A stretch of 64,000 nt of DNA from Corynebacterium sp. J010B-136 (GCF_002967075.1 NZ_PUGE01000008.1:1-64000), one strand, 5' to 3'; positions 16,380 through 25,294 are shown, numbered from the stretch's first letter. Numbers and translations: made by a program. The notes: generated by a model not told the origin, from the letters alone.

Positions 16380-17459
16380 GTGGTTAATACAGCAACCTCA
16401 ACGGCAGATTCGGAACTGGAATTCGGGCGCAAAATCTTCCGCATTGGTCCTAAGGACCGTCCGTTTATGCTCATCGGCGCGCGCACCGCAGTCATCACGG
16501 TCGGCTTATGGCTGGCCACTGCGGTGATCGCCGTATTTTCGCTTGTCGATGGCTCCGCGTCCATCACCGTCGCCGAAGCCTTCGCGGCGCTGACCGGAAA
16601 CGGTGATTCCTACACCAACATGATCGTGGTGGAATGGCGCGCCCCGCGCACACTGCTGGCAATCTTGCTGGGTGCGACGCTGGCGATGAGTGGCGCCATC
16701 TTTCAAAACCTCACAGCCAACCCACTGGGCTCGCCTGATGTGATTGGTTTTCAGACAGGTTCTTATACCGGTGCTTTAATCGTCATGTTGATTATCGGCG
16801 GCGGTTCCACCCAGACCCTGATCGGCGCGCTCATCGGCGGAATCACCACCGCGTTGGTGGTGTTCTTCCTCGCCTCGAAGCGCGGCTTTGCTGGCGGCGT
16901 GCGCCTGATCATCGTCGGCATTGCGGTCAGCGCTATGCTGGCATCGCTCAACGTGTGGATTTTGCTGACTGCCTCGGTAGAAGATGCCATCATGGCCAGC
17001 CTGTGGGGTGCAGGAAACTTGGCCGGTACCTCCTGGAATTCGCTCCTGCTTGCGGTGGTCGGCTCAGCGGTATTCATCGTGATGGCAGCATTTTTGGCAC
17101 GCCCTATGCGCCTGATGCAGATTGGCATTCCCTTCGCCGTGGCCTTGGGGCAAAATGTGCGCCTCGTGCAGATTCTCGCCGTGGTTGCTGGTATTGGCCT
17201 CACTGCTCTAGCTACCGCCACCGCGGGCCCGATTTCCTTTATTGCACTAGCCGCGCCACAGATTGCCCGGCGCTTAGTCCACGTGGATGGCCTGGCTCTG
17301 GCTCCCACCGCAGCCGTGGGCTCATTCTTGTTGATCCTCGCGGACACGATAGCGCAAAGAATTGATCCTGAATCCCCACTTCCAGTTGGAATTGTCACCG
17401 TATCCATCGGCGGCGTGTATTTCCTGTGGTTGTTAATGAGAGAAGGTCGACGTAAATGA
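16380..17459 (+). CDS. Iron-siderophore ABC permease, FecCD family (second)
   Basis: Second FecCD-type permease (359 residues). Matching segments are VVEWRAPRTLLAILLGATLA, FQNLTANPLGSPDVIGFQTG and GPISFIALAAPQIARR, which are aligned with those of the preceding gene. The GTG start is three bases after that gene's stop, and its own end overlaps the ATPase start by four bases (ATGA), so the operon is tightly coupled. It pairs with the first permease in a heterodimer. Confidence 0.92.
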   Translation: MVNTATSTADSELEFGRKIFRIGPKDRPFMLIGARTAVITVGLWLATAVIAVFSLVDGSASITVAEAFAALTGNGDSYTNMIVVEWRAPRTLLAILLGATLAMSGAIFQNLTANPLGSPDVIGFQTGSYTGALIVMLIIGGGSTQTLIGALIGGITTALVVFFLASKRGFAGGVRLIIVGIAVSAMLASLNVWILLTASVEDAIMASLWGAGNLAGTSWNSLLLAVVGSAVFIVMAAFLARPMRLMQIGIPFAVALGQNVRLVQILAVVAGIGLTALATATAGPISFIALAAPQIARRLVHVDGLALAPTAAVGSFLLILADTIAQRIDPESPLPVGIVTVSIGGVYFLWLLMREGRRK

Positions 17460-18247
17460 CACGTCTTTTAGTAGATAACGCACGGCTCGGATACGCGGAC
17501 AAAGTCATTTGTCCCGGGGTCGATTTAGAAATCCCCGATGGTCGTTTCACCGTTATCGTCGGCCCCAATGCCTGCGGTAAGTCCACGTTGCTCAAGAGCT
17601 TGACGCGGTTGATTGCGCCGCAAGATGGTCAGATTCGCCTGGATGGGCAGTCGCTGCATTCGCGCCCGACGAAAGACGTCGCGCGCGAGGTTGGTTTGCT
17701 GCCGCAAGGTCCGGTTGCGCCAGACGGAATTCGGGTCATTGACTTGGTATCTCGTGGGCGTTACCCGCATCAGAGTTTGTTTAAGCCGTGGTCGCCGGAA
17801 GATGAACAAGCAGTCAAAGAGGCCATGGATGCCACAGGTATCAGGGAGCTCTCAGGTCGGCTTGTCGATGAACTCTCCGGCGGCCAACGTCAACGCGTCT
17901 GGATGGCGGTGGCGTTAGCGCAGCAAACCCCGATTTTGCTGCTCGATGAACCGACCACCTTCTTGGATGTCAGCTATCAGATTGAGCTGCTGGAATTGTG
18001 CCGCAAGCTCAACCGTGAGCGCGAATATACCTTGGTAGCGGTCTTGCACGACCTAAACCAGGCTGCCCGCTATGCCGATCACATCATCGCCATGAAAGAC
18101 GGGGAAGTCGTAGCCGCCGGTAATCCTTCCGACGTGATCACTGAAGAACTAGTGCGCACGGTCTTTGGCGTGGATTCTAAAATCATCGCCGACCCTGAGT
18201 CCGGCGCACCCCTGATGATTCCGACTTGGGCCCACGCTAACGCGTGA
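17456..18247 (+). CDS. Iron-siderophore ABC importer ATPase
   Basis: FepC-like nucleotide-binding subunit (263 residues). Walker A is GPNACGKST (about 36-44), the signature is LSGGQRQRVW and Walker B is PILLLDEPTTFLD. It powers the two upstream permeases. The C-terminal TEELVRTVFGVDSKI region is characteristic of siderophore and cobalamin importers. No terminator hairpin is obvious in the 12 bases before the convergent lrp gene, so the two transcripts may overlap. Confidence 0.94.
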   Translation: MTRLLVDNARLGYADKVICPGVDLEIPDGRFTVIVGPNACGKSTLLKSLTRLIAPQDGQIRLDGQSLHSRPTKDVAREVGLLPQGPVAPDGIRVIDLVSRGRYPHQSLFKPWSPEDEQAVKEAMDATGIRELSGRLVDELSGGQRQRVWMAVALAQQTPILLLDEPTTFLDVSYQIELLELCRKLNREREYTLVAVLHDLNQAARYADHIIAMKDGEVVAAGNPSDVITEELVRTVFGVDSKIIADPESGAPLMIPTWAHANA

Positions 18248-18259
18248 CCGCGTTAGCGC

Positions 18260-18856
18260 TTAGATTGGGAGTTCTGAGGTCAGTTTGGCTTGCTCCATGG
18301 GGATCTCAGTTTTGACGCTGCGCACGCAGTCGATGCGGGAGAGGTGATCCACCTGGAATTTCCGGTACGCCGCGAGGTCAGCTGCGACAATCCGCAGCAT
18401 GACATCGCACTCACCAGCCATGAGATGGCACTCTACGACCTCAGGAAGCGGCTGGATTTCATCGACGAAGTGCTGCACAGTGTCTAAATCTTGGCCTGTT
18501 AACCACACCCGGGTATAAGCGGTAAACCCTTTGCCAATCTTCGCAGGATCCAATAAAGCAACATAGCCCTTGATGATTCCGGCGTCCTCCAGCGCGCGCA
18601 CGCGGCGCAAGCACGAAGAGGGGGACAGGTGCACCGCATCCGCTAACTCGTTATTGGGGATTCTTCCGTTTCGTTGAAGGATCTGAAGAATCCGGCGGTC
18701 GGTTTTCTTTTGCTGAATAATTGCACAAGAGCCCTCAGATCTTCGAAGTACGCAATCGGATTTCTGGACCTTCCTGCAAAAATATTCCGTATGGATAGAG
18801 AAGTTCTCACAAAAACCGAAAATCACCCACAGGCCCCGCCTAATAGCAGGCGTCAC
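18260..18856 (-). CDS. lrp: Lrp/AsnC family regulator of the brnFE exporter
   Basis: Leucine-responsive regulator: an N-terminal helix-turn-helix (IPNNELADAVHLSPSSCLRRV) and a C-terminal RAM/effector domain (from VWLTGQDLDTV on). In C. glutamicum Lrp activates the divergent brnFE genes when branched-chain amino acids or methionine build up; the same gene order is present here. The start is unresolved. Coordinates run to the most upstream in-frame GTG (18856), with another GTG at 18826, but both give a non-family N-terminus that overlaps brnF. The family usually starts about five residues before DRRIL, near 18721, where no ATG, GTG or TTG is in frame; an ATT start is possible. Confidence 0.88.
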   Translation of the reverse strand: MTPAIRRGLWVIFGFCENFSIHTEYFCRKVQKSDCVLRRSEGSCAIIQQKKTDRRILQILQRNGRIPNNELADAVHLSPSSCLRRVRALEDAGIIKGYVALLDPAKIGKGFTAYTRVWLTGQDLDTVQHFVDEIQPLPEVVECHLMAGECDVMLRIVAADLAAYRKFQVDHLSRIDCVRSVKTEIPMEQAKLTSELPI

Positions 18857-19522
18857 GAGGTTACCCAGGGCGTGAAAGCATCCCTAGCTGCCGGGCTAGG
18901 CATGATTCCCCTAGGCGTGGCATTTGGCGTTTTAGTGGTGCAGTCCGGTCTGCCCTGGTGGGTAGCGCCTGCGTTATCGATCTTTGGTTTCGCAGGTTCT
19001 TTGGAGCTGCTGCTCGTGGGGATGATGGTCGCGGCAACCCCACTGGCTGCCATCGCGTTGACCACCTTGCTGGTGAACTTCCGGCACGTCTTTTACGCCT
19101 TTACTTTTCCCCTACACGTGGTGCGAAATCCCATCGCGAAGTTCTACTCGGTCTATGCGCTTACCGATGAAGCCTATGCCGTCACCGCAGCGGAACGAAA
19201 GGGCTGGACCTCCTGGCGCCTGTTGGCGCTGCAGATTTCTTTCCAGACCTACTGGGTCGGCGGCGGAATTCTCGGAGTACTCCTAGCGGGAGTTATTCCC
19301 GGCAATATCGAGGGGCTGGAATTCGCGCTGTGTGCCTTGTTCGTAACCCTAGCGCTAGATGCGTGCCGGACTAAAGAACAAGTTCCTTCGGTATTACTTG
19401 CCAGTGCCAGCTTTGCTGTTGCTTTTGTTGTGGTTCCTGAACAAGCACTATTTTTCGGGATGATCGGATTTATCGTGCTGCTCGCGGTTCGTTATGGGTT
19501 CGTGGCAAGGAAAGGAAAATAA
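18791..19522 (+). CDS. brnF: Branched-chain amino acid / methionine exporter, large subunit
   Basis: AzlC-family membrane protein (243 residues) that with BrnE exports isoleucine, leucine, valine and methionine. The stretches SLAAGLGMIPLGVAFG, LTTLLVNFRHVFYAF, FALCALFVTLALDACRTKEQ and the AYAVTAAERKGW loop closely resemble the C. glutamicum protein as I remember it. The ATG at 18791 gives an N-terminal leader of a length similar to that protein; the longer reading frame runs back into lrp. Its stop overlaps the brnE start (TAATG). Confidence 0.93.
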   Translation: MDREVLTKTENHPQAPPNSRRHEVTQGVKASLAAGLGMIPLGVAFGVLVVQSGLPWWVAPALSIFGFAGSLELLLVGMMVAATPLAAIALTTLLVNFRHVFYAFTFPLHVVRNPIAKFYSVYALTDEAYAVTAAERKGWTSWRLLALQISFQTYWVGGGILGVLLAGVIPGNIEGLEFALCALFVTLALDACRTKEQVPSVLLASASFAVAFVVVPEQALFFGMIGFIVLLAVRYGFVARKGK

Positions 19523-19848
19523 TGCCGGAGACAAGCTATATCTTGGCGGTGCTCGCCATCGTATTCTGTATTACCTTCGCCCTGCGCGCGGTGTCTTTTG
19601 CGATGCTCAAGCCACTGCGCAATGCGAAGGCGATCAACCTCATGTCGGTGTGGATGCCCGCTGGAATCTTGTTGGCTCTGGCGCTTTCAACATTTCGCAG
19701 CAGTATCGGCGGCGATCTGGGCAATGTCTGGAAAGCACTCGTGGCAGTAGCCGTGACAATTTTCGCCCACCTCGCTTTCGGCCGCCGCAATTTGCTCAGT
19801 ATTGGACTGGGCACAGCTATGTACATTTTATTGCTCAACCTCGTCTAG
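19522..19848 (+). CDS. brnE: Branched-chain amino acid / methionine exporter, small subunit
   Basis: AzlD-family membrane protein (108 residues) with four predicted helices, the small partner of BrnF. Segments such as ILAVLAIVFCITFALRAV and NLMSVWMPAGILLALALS are typical. It overlaps brnF by one base, and both should be induced by Lrp together with branched-chain amino acids. Confidence 0.92.
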   Translation: MPETSYILAVLAIVFCITFALRAVSFAMLKPLRNAKAINLMSVWMPAGILLALALSTFRSSIGGDLGNVWKALVAVAVTIFAHLAFGRRNLLSIGLGTAMYILLLNLV

Positions 19849-19896
19849 AAAATTACGAGCTGTTCGAGATTCCTTTCGCAGGTACCCTGGGGTGGC

Positions 19897-20487
19897 ATGC
19901 GGGAGATAATAGTGACCGAGATGCTCAGCCTCGATGGCGTCATCGAAGCGCCAGGCGGCGAAACCGGATACCGCAATGCCGGATGGACATTTAACGATGT
20001 GGAATTTGACCCGGCTGCCTATGAGTTAAAAGGCACGGAGCAAGAGGAAGCGGGAGCTTTGCTCTTGGGGCGTAAAAGCTATGAAGCCTTCGCGCCGATT
20101 TGGCCCAGCCGAGATGAATTCGCTGGTTACAACACCATGCCGCGGTTTGTGGTCTCCACGACTCTAGAAGGCGATGATGTGCGTTGGCCAGCAACAATCC
20201 TGCGCTCACTCGATGATGTGAAAGCCCTTAAGAAGGGCCAAAGTCGCACAGACTTTGATCGTGACTTTGATGGCCCATTGCTGGTCCACGGAAGTTCCAC
20301 GTTGGTGAGGGCTTTGCAGGAAGCAGGGCTCATTGATAAGTACTACCTGCTGGTATTTCCGCTGCTGCTGGGTGCGGGAAAGCGGATGTTTAGTGGTGCT
20401 AGCTTGCCCACCCAGCACCTGGAGTTGGAAGAGCACGCACGCTATTCCAACGGAATCCAGAAAATGATCTATCGCGTAAAGAAGTAA
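19897..20487 (+). CDS. Dihydrofolate-reductase-like (RibD C-terminal) protein
   Basis: A 196-residue protein of the RibD_C/DHFR-like family, with the N-terminal strand REIIVTEMLSLDGVIEAPGG, the middle LLGRKSYEAFAPIWP and the C-terminal LVHGSSTLVRALQEAGLIDKY and LLLGAGKRMF segments. Members of this family are NADPH-binding reductases, but stand-alone versions such as YyaP mostly lack a known substrate. It sits 48 bases after brnE and 24 before a fructosamine-kinase-like gene. Confidence 0.85.
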   Translation: MREIIVTEMLSLDGVIEAPGGETGYRNAGWTFNDVEFDPAAYELKGTEQEEAGALLLGRKSYEAFAPIWPSRDEFAGYNTMPRFVVSTTLEGDDVRWPATILRSLDDVKALKKGQSRTDFDRDFDGPLLVHGSSTLVRALQEAGLIDKYYLLVFPLLLGAGKRMFSGASLPTQHLELEEHARYSNGIQKMIYRVKK

Positions 20488-20511
20488 AAGGCACAGGAGG
20501 GGCGAAATCTC

Positions 20512-21255
20512 ATGGCAACTTTTACCAAAACCACGAATACTCCTGACCAAGCCCACGCGGAAGCAGCGGGGTTGAAGTGGTTGGCAGCCGCGACGCCGGA
20601 AGCAGAAAAGTCTGTGGTCAAGGTCGTGGAGGTCAGCGGCACAACGCTTGTGGAACAGCGCGTGGAAACGGTACGCCCGGATCCAGAATCAGCATTTGAG
20701 TTCGGCAGAATTTTGCGCGGCATCCATGAAGCCGGGGCAGAGGCCTTTGGCGCGCCGCCTGAAGGCTGGACGGGGAAGAACTACATCGGTCGCGTTGAGC
20801 AATCATGCACCCCGAGGGATAACTGGGCGGAGTTTTACACCGAGCAACGTGTGCTGCCGTTCGCGCGCCGGGCACATCTTCAGCCGGAAATTGAACAGTT
20901 GGTGGAAAAGGCGTGTGGGGGCATCGTTAAGCATGCGGATGCGCCTGAATTCGATGTGCCACCTGCACGTATCCATGGCGACCTGTGGGCAGGCAATGTG
21001 CTTTTTAGCACTGATGGCGTGGTGATGATTGACCCGGCGGCGCACGGCGGGCACCCACACACCGACCTTGCAATGTTGGAGCTTTTTGGCACCCCGCACC
21101 TGGTTGATATTCTTGCCGGCTACGGTAACCCGGATGTGGATTTTGCCCTGCACCAGCTGCATCCCTTGGCTGTGCATGCGATGACTCACGGCACGGCTTA
21201 TCACCGCCCGCTAGCCGATGCCGCCGCGGAAGTCGTGCAACGTTACGGGGATTAG
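20512..21255 (+). CDS. Fructosamine/ketosamine-3-kinase family protein
   Basis: Kinase-fold protein (247 residues) related to fructosamine-3-kinase, which phosphorylates sugars attached to protein amines and so starts their removal (deglycation). Visible are the catalytic loop [11 protein letters not shown] (about 158-168) and the metal-binding [16 protein letters not shown] segment, both typical of the family. GGAGGGG lies in front of the ATG. The 3' end overlaps the convergent nadE gene by four bases. Confidence 0.87.
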   Translation: MATFTKTTNTPDQAHAEAAGLKWLAAATPEAEKSVVKVVEVSGTTLVEQRVETVRPDPESAFEFGRILRGIHEAGAEAFGAPPEGWTGKNYIGRVEQSCTPRDNWAEFYTEQRVLPFARRAHLQPEIEQLVEKACGGIVKHADAPEFDVPPARIHGDLWAGNVLFSTDGVVMIDPAAHGGHPHTDLAMLELFGTPHLVDILAGYGNPDVDFALHQLHPLAVHAMTHGTAYHRPLADAAAEVVQRYGD

Positions 21256-22064
21256 AGGGTGCCGAAGCTGACCGGGCCTTCCGGCATATGGCGCTTGTGC
21301 CCGCCACGACGCCAGTGCTTTTCGATGACCTCTGCGGCCTCACGAGGTACCTGCTTGCCCTCTAAATAATCATCAATGTGGGCGTAAGTTACGCCAAGTG
21401 CCTGCTCATCTGGCAAACCTGGCTTGTTGTCTTCCAAATCCGCGGTAGGAACCTTGCGCCAGGTGTCCTCTGGGGCCTGAAGCTGCTGCAACATTTGTGC
21501 GCCCTGGCGTTTATTGAGTCCCTCCAATGGGAGAAGGTCTGCTGCGCCATCGCCCCATTTGGTGAAAAAGCCGGTGACATTCTCGGCAGCATGATCGGTG
21601 CCGATGACCAGCAGATTCTTTTCGCCAGCTACGGCATACTGTGCAATCATGCGTAAGCGTGCCTTGATATTGCCGCGGTTGAAATCGCCTAAATCTTGCC
21701 CACCTACACTGTGCGCGACCTGGTCATTGAGTGAGGCAGTAGCGCCTTCGATGTTGATGGTGAGGCTGTGGTCCGGCTGGATGAACTCGAGGGCCATCTG
21801 CGCATCTTCTTCATCAATCTGCACGCCATGCGGCAGGCGCAAGGCGTAGAACTCAGCGCCTTCAACTTGATCGACGGCCATTTGCGCAAGCTTGCCGGCC
21901 AAAGTGGAATCCTGGCCCCCAGAAATGCCTAAGACGTAGCCTGCGGCGCCGGTGGTTCGAAGATAGTCGACCAAAAACTCCACGCGTCGGGCAACCTCTT
22001 CGGCCGCATCGATGCTGGGCTGTGTTCCTAAAGTATTAATTATGGTGCGCTGCAGATTATCCAT
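21252..22064 (-). CDS. nadE: NAD+ synthetase, ammonia-dependent
   Basis: Last step of NAD synthesis: amidation of nicotinate adenine dinucleotide using ATP and ammonia. The P-loop [13 protein letters not shown] (about 44-56), the [12 protein letters not shown] segment, and the [21 protein letters not shown] region that binds substrate across the dimer are all seen. Length (270) is that of the ammonia-dependent form without a glutaminase domain. A nicotinate phosphoribosyltransferase gene lies in the same window at 35516. Confidence 0.95.
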   Translation of the reverse strand: MDNLQRTIINTLGTQPSIDAAEEVARRVEFLVDYLRTTGAAGYVLGISGGQDSTLAGKLAQMAVDQVEGAEFYALRLPHGVQIDEEDAQMALEFIQPDHSLTINIEGATASLNDQVAHSVGGQDLGDFNRGNIKARLRMIAQYAVAGEKNLLVIGTDHAAENVTGFFTKWGDGAADLLPLEGLNKRQGAQMLQQLQAPEDTWRKVPTADLEDNKPGLPDEQALGVTYAHIDDYLEGKQVPREAAEVIEKHWRRGGHKRHMPEGPVSFGTL

Positions 22065-22171
22065 GTGGTCATTCTAACCCGAGCAGCAATTATTGTTAGT
22101 GGTCATCTTGATGGATTCAGTACGGATTGCTCTCTAAGTTTTAGCCACACGCGGTGCTTTAATGGACTGTT

Positions 22172-23506
22172 GTGAATACCGACAAATACGTAAAGCTAGT
22201 TGCCCTAATCGCGGCATTGGGAGGCCTGCTCTTTGGCTATGACACCGGAGTGATGTCCGGTGCTTTGTTATTTATTAGCCCAGATTTCTCCATGACGGCC
22301 CACCAAGAAGGTTGGGTTACCTCCATGTTATTGGTCGGTGCTGCGGTTGGCGCACTGGTTGCCGGTCGGGCGGCCGATGCCTGGGGCAGGCGCACAACCT
22401 TGCTTATCGGTGGAGCGATTTTCATCATCGGCTCGTTGTGGTGCGCGCTAGCAGGTTCCATCTTTGCGCTGGGGGCCGCGCGAACATTTCTAGGTGTAGC
22501 CGTAGGCGGTGTTTCTATTGTTTCGCCGATGTACATTGCCGAGGTAGTGCCTCCGGCGATGCGCGGACGCCTGGTCTCGCTTAATACTTTGATGATTGTG
22601 GTCGGCCAGCTTGCCGCTTATTTGGTTAACTCTGCACTTGCGACAACGGGCAGCTGGGAGTGGATGCTTGGGCTGGCTGCGATACCTGGCGCAATGCTGT
22701 TTATCGGCATGCTCTTTGTCCCCGATTCACCCGTCTGGTTGGTCTCGCGTGGGCGAGTTGACGAGGCCGAGAATATTGCCGCACGGTTAGGCATGCGGTT
22801 AGAAGAGCTCACGCCTGCGCAAAGCAGCCGTGGCGCTTCAACAGAATGGTCGGTGCTGAAAGCAACCCGGTGGATCCGCGTCACGGTGCTTTTAGCGATG
22901 CTCATGGGCTTAACCCAGCAAATCACCGGCGTTAATGCCGTGGTCTACTTCGCGCCCATCATGATGAACCAAGTGGGTATTTCTGCGACGAACTCGGTCT
23001 ATACCTCCATTGTGATTGGCGTGGTCTCCGTTATCGCCTGCATGGTCGGCATCAAGGTAGTAGACCGCATCGGCCGCAAGCGACTATTGCTCATTGGTCT
23101 TGCCGGCAATACCATCTCGCTATTTATCCTGGCGGGCGCCTACTCCTTTGCTAATGGCTCGGTCTTTTTCGCCATGGTCTCGCTCTTTTTCATGGCAACT
23201 TTTATCGCCTCACAACAAGCGGCTGTATCGCCTGCGACCTGGTTGCTCATTTCTGAGCTTGTTCCCGCCCAAGTCCGCGGCTTAGGCATGGGCATTGCGG
23301 GCTTAAGCCTGTGGGTGACCAACTGGGCTGTGGCGCAGTACTTCCTACCGCTGGTTGAGTGGCTTACGGGACCTGTTGCTTTTGCGATTTTCGGCGTACT
23401 GGGCATCATCGCGATGGGTTATACCCGCGCATTGGTGCCAGAGACGATGGGTAAGTCTTTAGACGAGGTTGGGGCTGAGATGCACAACCGCTATGCTCAT
23501 AAGTGA
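22172..23506 (+). CDS. Sugar/inositol MFS transporter
   Basis: Twelve-helix major facilitator of the sugar-porter family (444 residues), probably a proton symporter. Signatures: GGLLFGYDTGVMSGAL in helix 1, RAADAWGRRTTLL after helix 2, VSPMYIAEVVPPAMRGRLVS in helix 4, PDSPVWLVSRGR before the central loop, and PETMGKSLDEV at the end. The QQITGVNAVVYFAP segment of helix 7 favours a hexose, pentose or inositol substrate. Single gene with its own upstream region; GTG start. Confidence 0.92.
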   Translation: MNTDKYVKLVALIAALGGLLFGYDTGVMSGALLFISPDFSMTAHQEGWVTSMLLVGAAVGALVAGRAADAWGRRTTLLIGGAIFIIGSLWCALAGSIFALGAARTFLGVAVGGVSIVSPMYIAEVVPPAMRGRLVSLNTLMIVVGQLAAYLVNSALATTGSWEWMLGLAAIPGAMLFIGMLFVPDSPVWLVSRGRVDEAENIAARLGMRLEELTPAQSSRGASTEWSVLKATRWIRVTVLLAMLMGLTQQITGVNAVVYFAPIMMNQVGISATNSVYTSIVIGVVSVIACMVGIKVVDRIGRKRLLLIGLAGNTISLFILAGAYSFANGSVFFAMVSLFFMATFIASQQAAVSPATWLLISELVPAQVRGLGMGIAGLSLWVTNWAVAQYFLPLVEWLTGPVAFAIFGVLGIIAMGYTRALVPETMGKSLDEVGAEMHNRYAHK

Positions 23507-23739
23507 CATTGAATTTATAGGTTCGACCCCGGGTTTGCGGGCAGTGGGATCTGCAGGTTCGAGCATCGTGTTGATTGTCTTATTTTGTCTTCACGGTGCT
23601 ATAGGGTAGTATTTTCCCTCGTGTCATGACCGGAGTTTTCTTTAAACTTCGGCGCGTGCTTGAACAGTATTAACCGCAGTAAATCTGATGATTTGCCACT
23701 CCCGGCGAATCAGGATGCGCATAACGAAAGGAGCGCCCG

Positions 23740-23862
23740 ATGAAGGTTCGCAAGTCGCTTCGGTCGCTGAAGAAGAAGCCGGGCGCCCAGGTTATTCGCC
23801 GCCACGGTAAGGTCTTCGTGATCAACAAGAAGGATCCACGTTTCAAGGCTCGTCAGGGCTAA
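23740..23862 (+). CDS. rpmJ: 50S ribosomal protein L36, cysteine-free form
   Basis: Forty-residue protein starting [15 protein letters not shown] and ending DPRFKARQG. It is too short to stand out in a gene scan but is a clear L36. It has none of the four zinc-binding residues (no Cys) of the usual L36, so it is the zinc-independent paralogue. In many bacteria such paralogues replace the zinc form when zinc is scarce. AAAGGAG is eight bases upstream of the ATG and a terminator follows. A zinc-containing L36 gene would be expected in the ribosomal protein cluster elsewhere. Confidence 0.95.
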   Translation: MKVRKSLRSLKKKPGAQVIRRHGKVFVINKKDPRFKARQG

Positions 23863-23880
23863 GATACGCGATTTCGGCAA

Positions 23881-23923
23881 AGGCCACCCAAGTTATCCTC
23901 GTGATGACTCGGGTGGCCTTCGC
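23881..23923 (+). terminator. Terminator behind rpmJ
   Basis: Nine-base-pair stem AGGCCACCC (23881-23889) with GGGTGGCCT (23911-23919), a 21-base loop and a weak T-rich tail (TCGCTTT). Confidence 0.75.
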
Positions 23924-24273
23924 TTTGCCTTCACAAGCTTTGCGATGCCATTGTTCCGATGCTCCGATCTGCAGCAGTCGGAAGGGTCACCTGCACCTGA
24001 TGGCAGCTGCGGGAAGTCGGGCAGCTAAGATTAATTCGCCGCAAAACTAAATAGTTGTTACCCCTGAGGCCTCTGTTGAAAATGGGGCAGAAGTTGCTTG
24101 ATACACGAGGGCACTGTGAGGTTTGTCTCATTTAGATTGGCGAAATCGACAAAGCTGCAGGTGGTTTCGCGAATGTAGTTTTTAATGACTCGCATCGATG
24201 TAATTACCTGTTGGCCCGGCGGCCTACATGTGGGGCGTGATGTGGGGCCATCCTGGTAATTCCATGCGTGTAA

Positions 24274-24289
24274 CTACTACATGTTGTGA
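24274..24289. promoter_or_regulatory. NrdR box, distal
   Basis: CTACTACATGTTGTGA matches the NrdR consensus ACACWATATATWGTGT at 11 of 16 positions. Its centre is 32 bases from that of the stronger proximal box, the usual three-turn spacing. Confidence 0.6.
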
Positions 24290-24305
24290 TGGTTGCAGGT
24301 CAGCG

Positions 24306-24321
24306 ACACAAAGTATAGTGT
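24306..24321. promoter_or_regulatory. NrdR box, proximal
   Basis: ACACAAAGTATAGTGT keeps both ACAC and GTGT arms of the NrdR box. NrdR represses ribonucleotide reductase genes when dATP is high. The box lies about 110 bases before nrdH. Confidence 0.8.
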
Positions 24322-24429
24322 TGTGGGTATCGCTCAACGGGGCAGGAAACACCGCTTGAGAATTGTTCTTTATCCCTCCGCTAGGGCCACTTAGCGGCTC
24401 GCACGAATATCAAAGGTTAGGTCAGCACA

Positions 24430-24657
24430 ATGTCTATCACTCTTTACACCAAGCCAGCTTGCGTCCAGTGCACCGCTACTAAAAAAGCCCTTGACCGTGC
24501 TGGTCTGGCTTACAACACTGTTGATATCTCCCTCGATGATGAAGCACGTGATTACGTTATGGCGCTGGGCTACGTTCAGGCTCCAGTTGTAGAGGTAGAC
24601 GGCGAGCACTGGTCCGGCTTCCGCCCAGAGCGCATCAAGCAGCTACAGGCCGCTTAA
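24430..24657 (+). CDS. nrdH: NrdH redoxin, electron donor of class Ib ribonucleotide reductase
   Basis: Glutaredoxin-like protein (75 residues) that is reduced by thioredoxin reductase and delivers electrons to NrdE. The redox motif CVQC is at residues 11-14 and the typical C-terminal WSGFRPERI segment is present, which replaces the glutathione-binding residues of glutaredoxins. The sequence agrees with the crystallised C. ammoniagenes NrdH as I recall it. AAAGGTTAGG serves as ribosome-binding region. First gene of nrdH-nrdI-nrdE. Confidence 0.97.
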   Translation: MSITLYTKPACVQCTATKKALDRAGLAYNTVDISLDDEARDYVMALGYVQAPVVEVDGEHWSGFRPERIKQLQAA

Positions 24658-24780
24658 ATAGCCCCAACTTAAGGGCGCAGCCAGGGGTGAGCGCCCGCTA
24701 AAATAGACCCCGGCACCGCTTCCACAGAGGCTAAGTAATTCTTGGAAGTATCTAGAAAGTTTTAAAGGAGGGAGTCGGCC

Positions 24781-25215
24781 GTGCTGGTCGTCTACTTTTC
24801 CTCCGTCACCGACAACACCCATCGCTTTGTGCAAAAGCTCGACCTACCGAATGAGCGGATCCCGCTGCGGTTAAAGGACGAGCCTTTAATAGTTAATGAG
24901 CCTTATGTTTTGGTGTGTCCAACTTATGGTGGCGGAGTTTCACTTACTGGTGAAAATAGCCGGCCTGTTCCGCGACAGGTCATTCGATTTCTGAATAATG
25001 AGCACAATCGTAGCTTTATCCGCGCAGTAGTGGCAGGAGGAAACAGCAACTTCGGCGCTGATTTCGGAAAAGCTGGTGAGGTTATTTCCGCCAAGTGCAA
25101 AGTGCCTTATGTTTACCGCTTTGAGATGATGGGCAACGAAGATGATGTCCGTATTTGCCGCGGGGGACTAGTACAAAACGCAGCCAAGCTGGGGCTTGAA
25201 AAACAAGCCAGCTAA
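24781..25215 (+). CDS. nrdI: NrdI flavodoxin-like activator of class Ib reductase
   Basis: Flavoprotein (144 residues) that supplies the oxidant needed to form the Mn(III)2-tyrosyl radical of NrdF. It begins with the FMN phosphate-binding [18 protein letters not shown] and keeps the VCPTYGGG loop and the GNSNFGADF segment that contacts NrdF. GTG start with GGAGGGAG nearby. It lies 123 bases after nrdH and 79 before nrdE. Confidence 0.96.
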   Translation: MLVVYFSSVTDNTHRFVQKLDLPNERIPLRLKDEPLIVNEPYVLVCPTYGGGVSLTGENSRPVPRQVIRFLNNEHNRSFIRAVVAGGNSNFGADFGKAGEVISAKCKVPYVYRFEMMGNEDDVRICRGGLVQNAAKLGLEKQAS

Positions 25216-25294
25216 AACTTAATGCCGTGATTACCATGAGGTATTACGACCGCAACACCTTAGACAAAACCTAATGAAAGGCCGAGTGCTTCAA

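Larger units (their letters stand above)
23924..24429 (+). promoter_or_regulatory. Long upstream region of nrdHIE
   Basis: About 500 bases without a convincing gene. It holds the two NrdR boxes, a direct repeat ATGTGGGGC at 24229-24237 and 24240-24248 (11 bases apart, one helical turn), an imperfect GTAATTACC...GGTAATTCC pair flanking that repeat, and in the leader a six-base-pair hairpin CCGCTA/TAGCGG (24378-24397). The first 300 bases show nothing I can name. Confidence 0.5.

Noticed and set aside
23507..23739. Zur box before the cysteine-free rpmJ
   Set aside because: Looked for an AT-rich TGAAAATGATTTTCA-like dyad and found none good enough to report.
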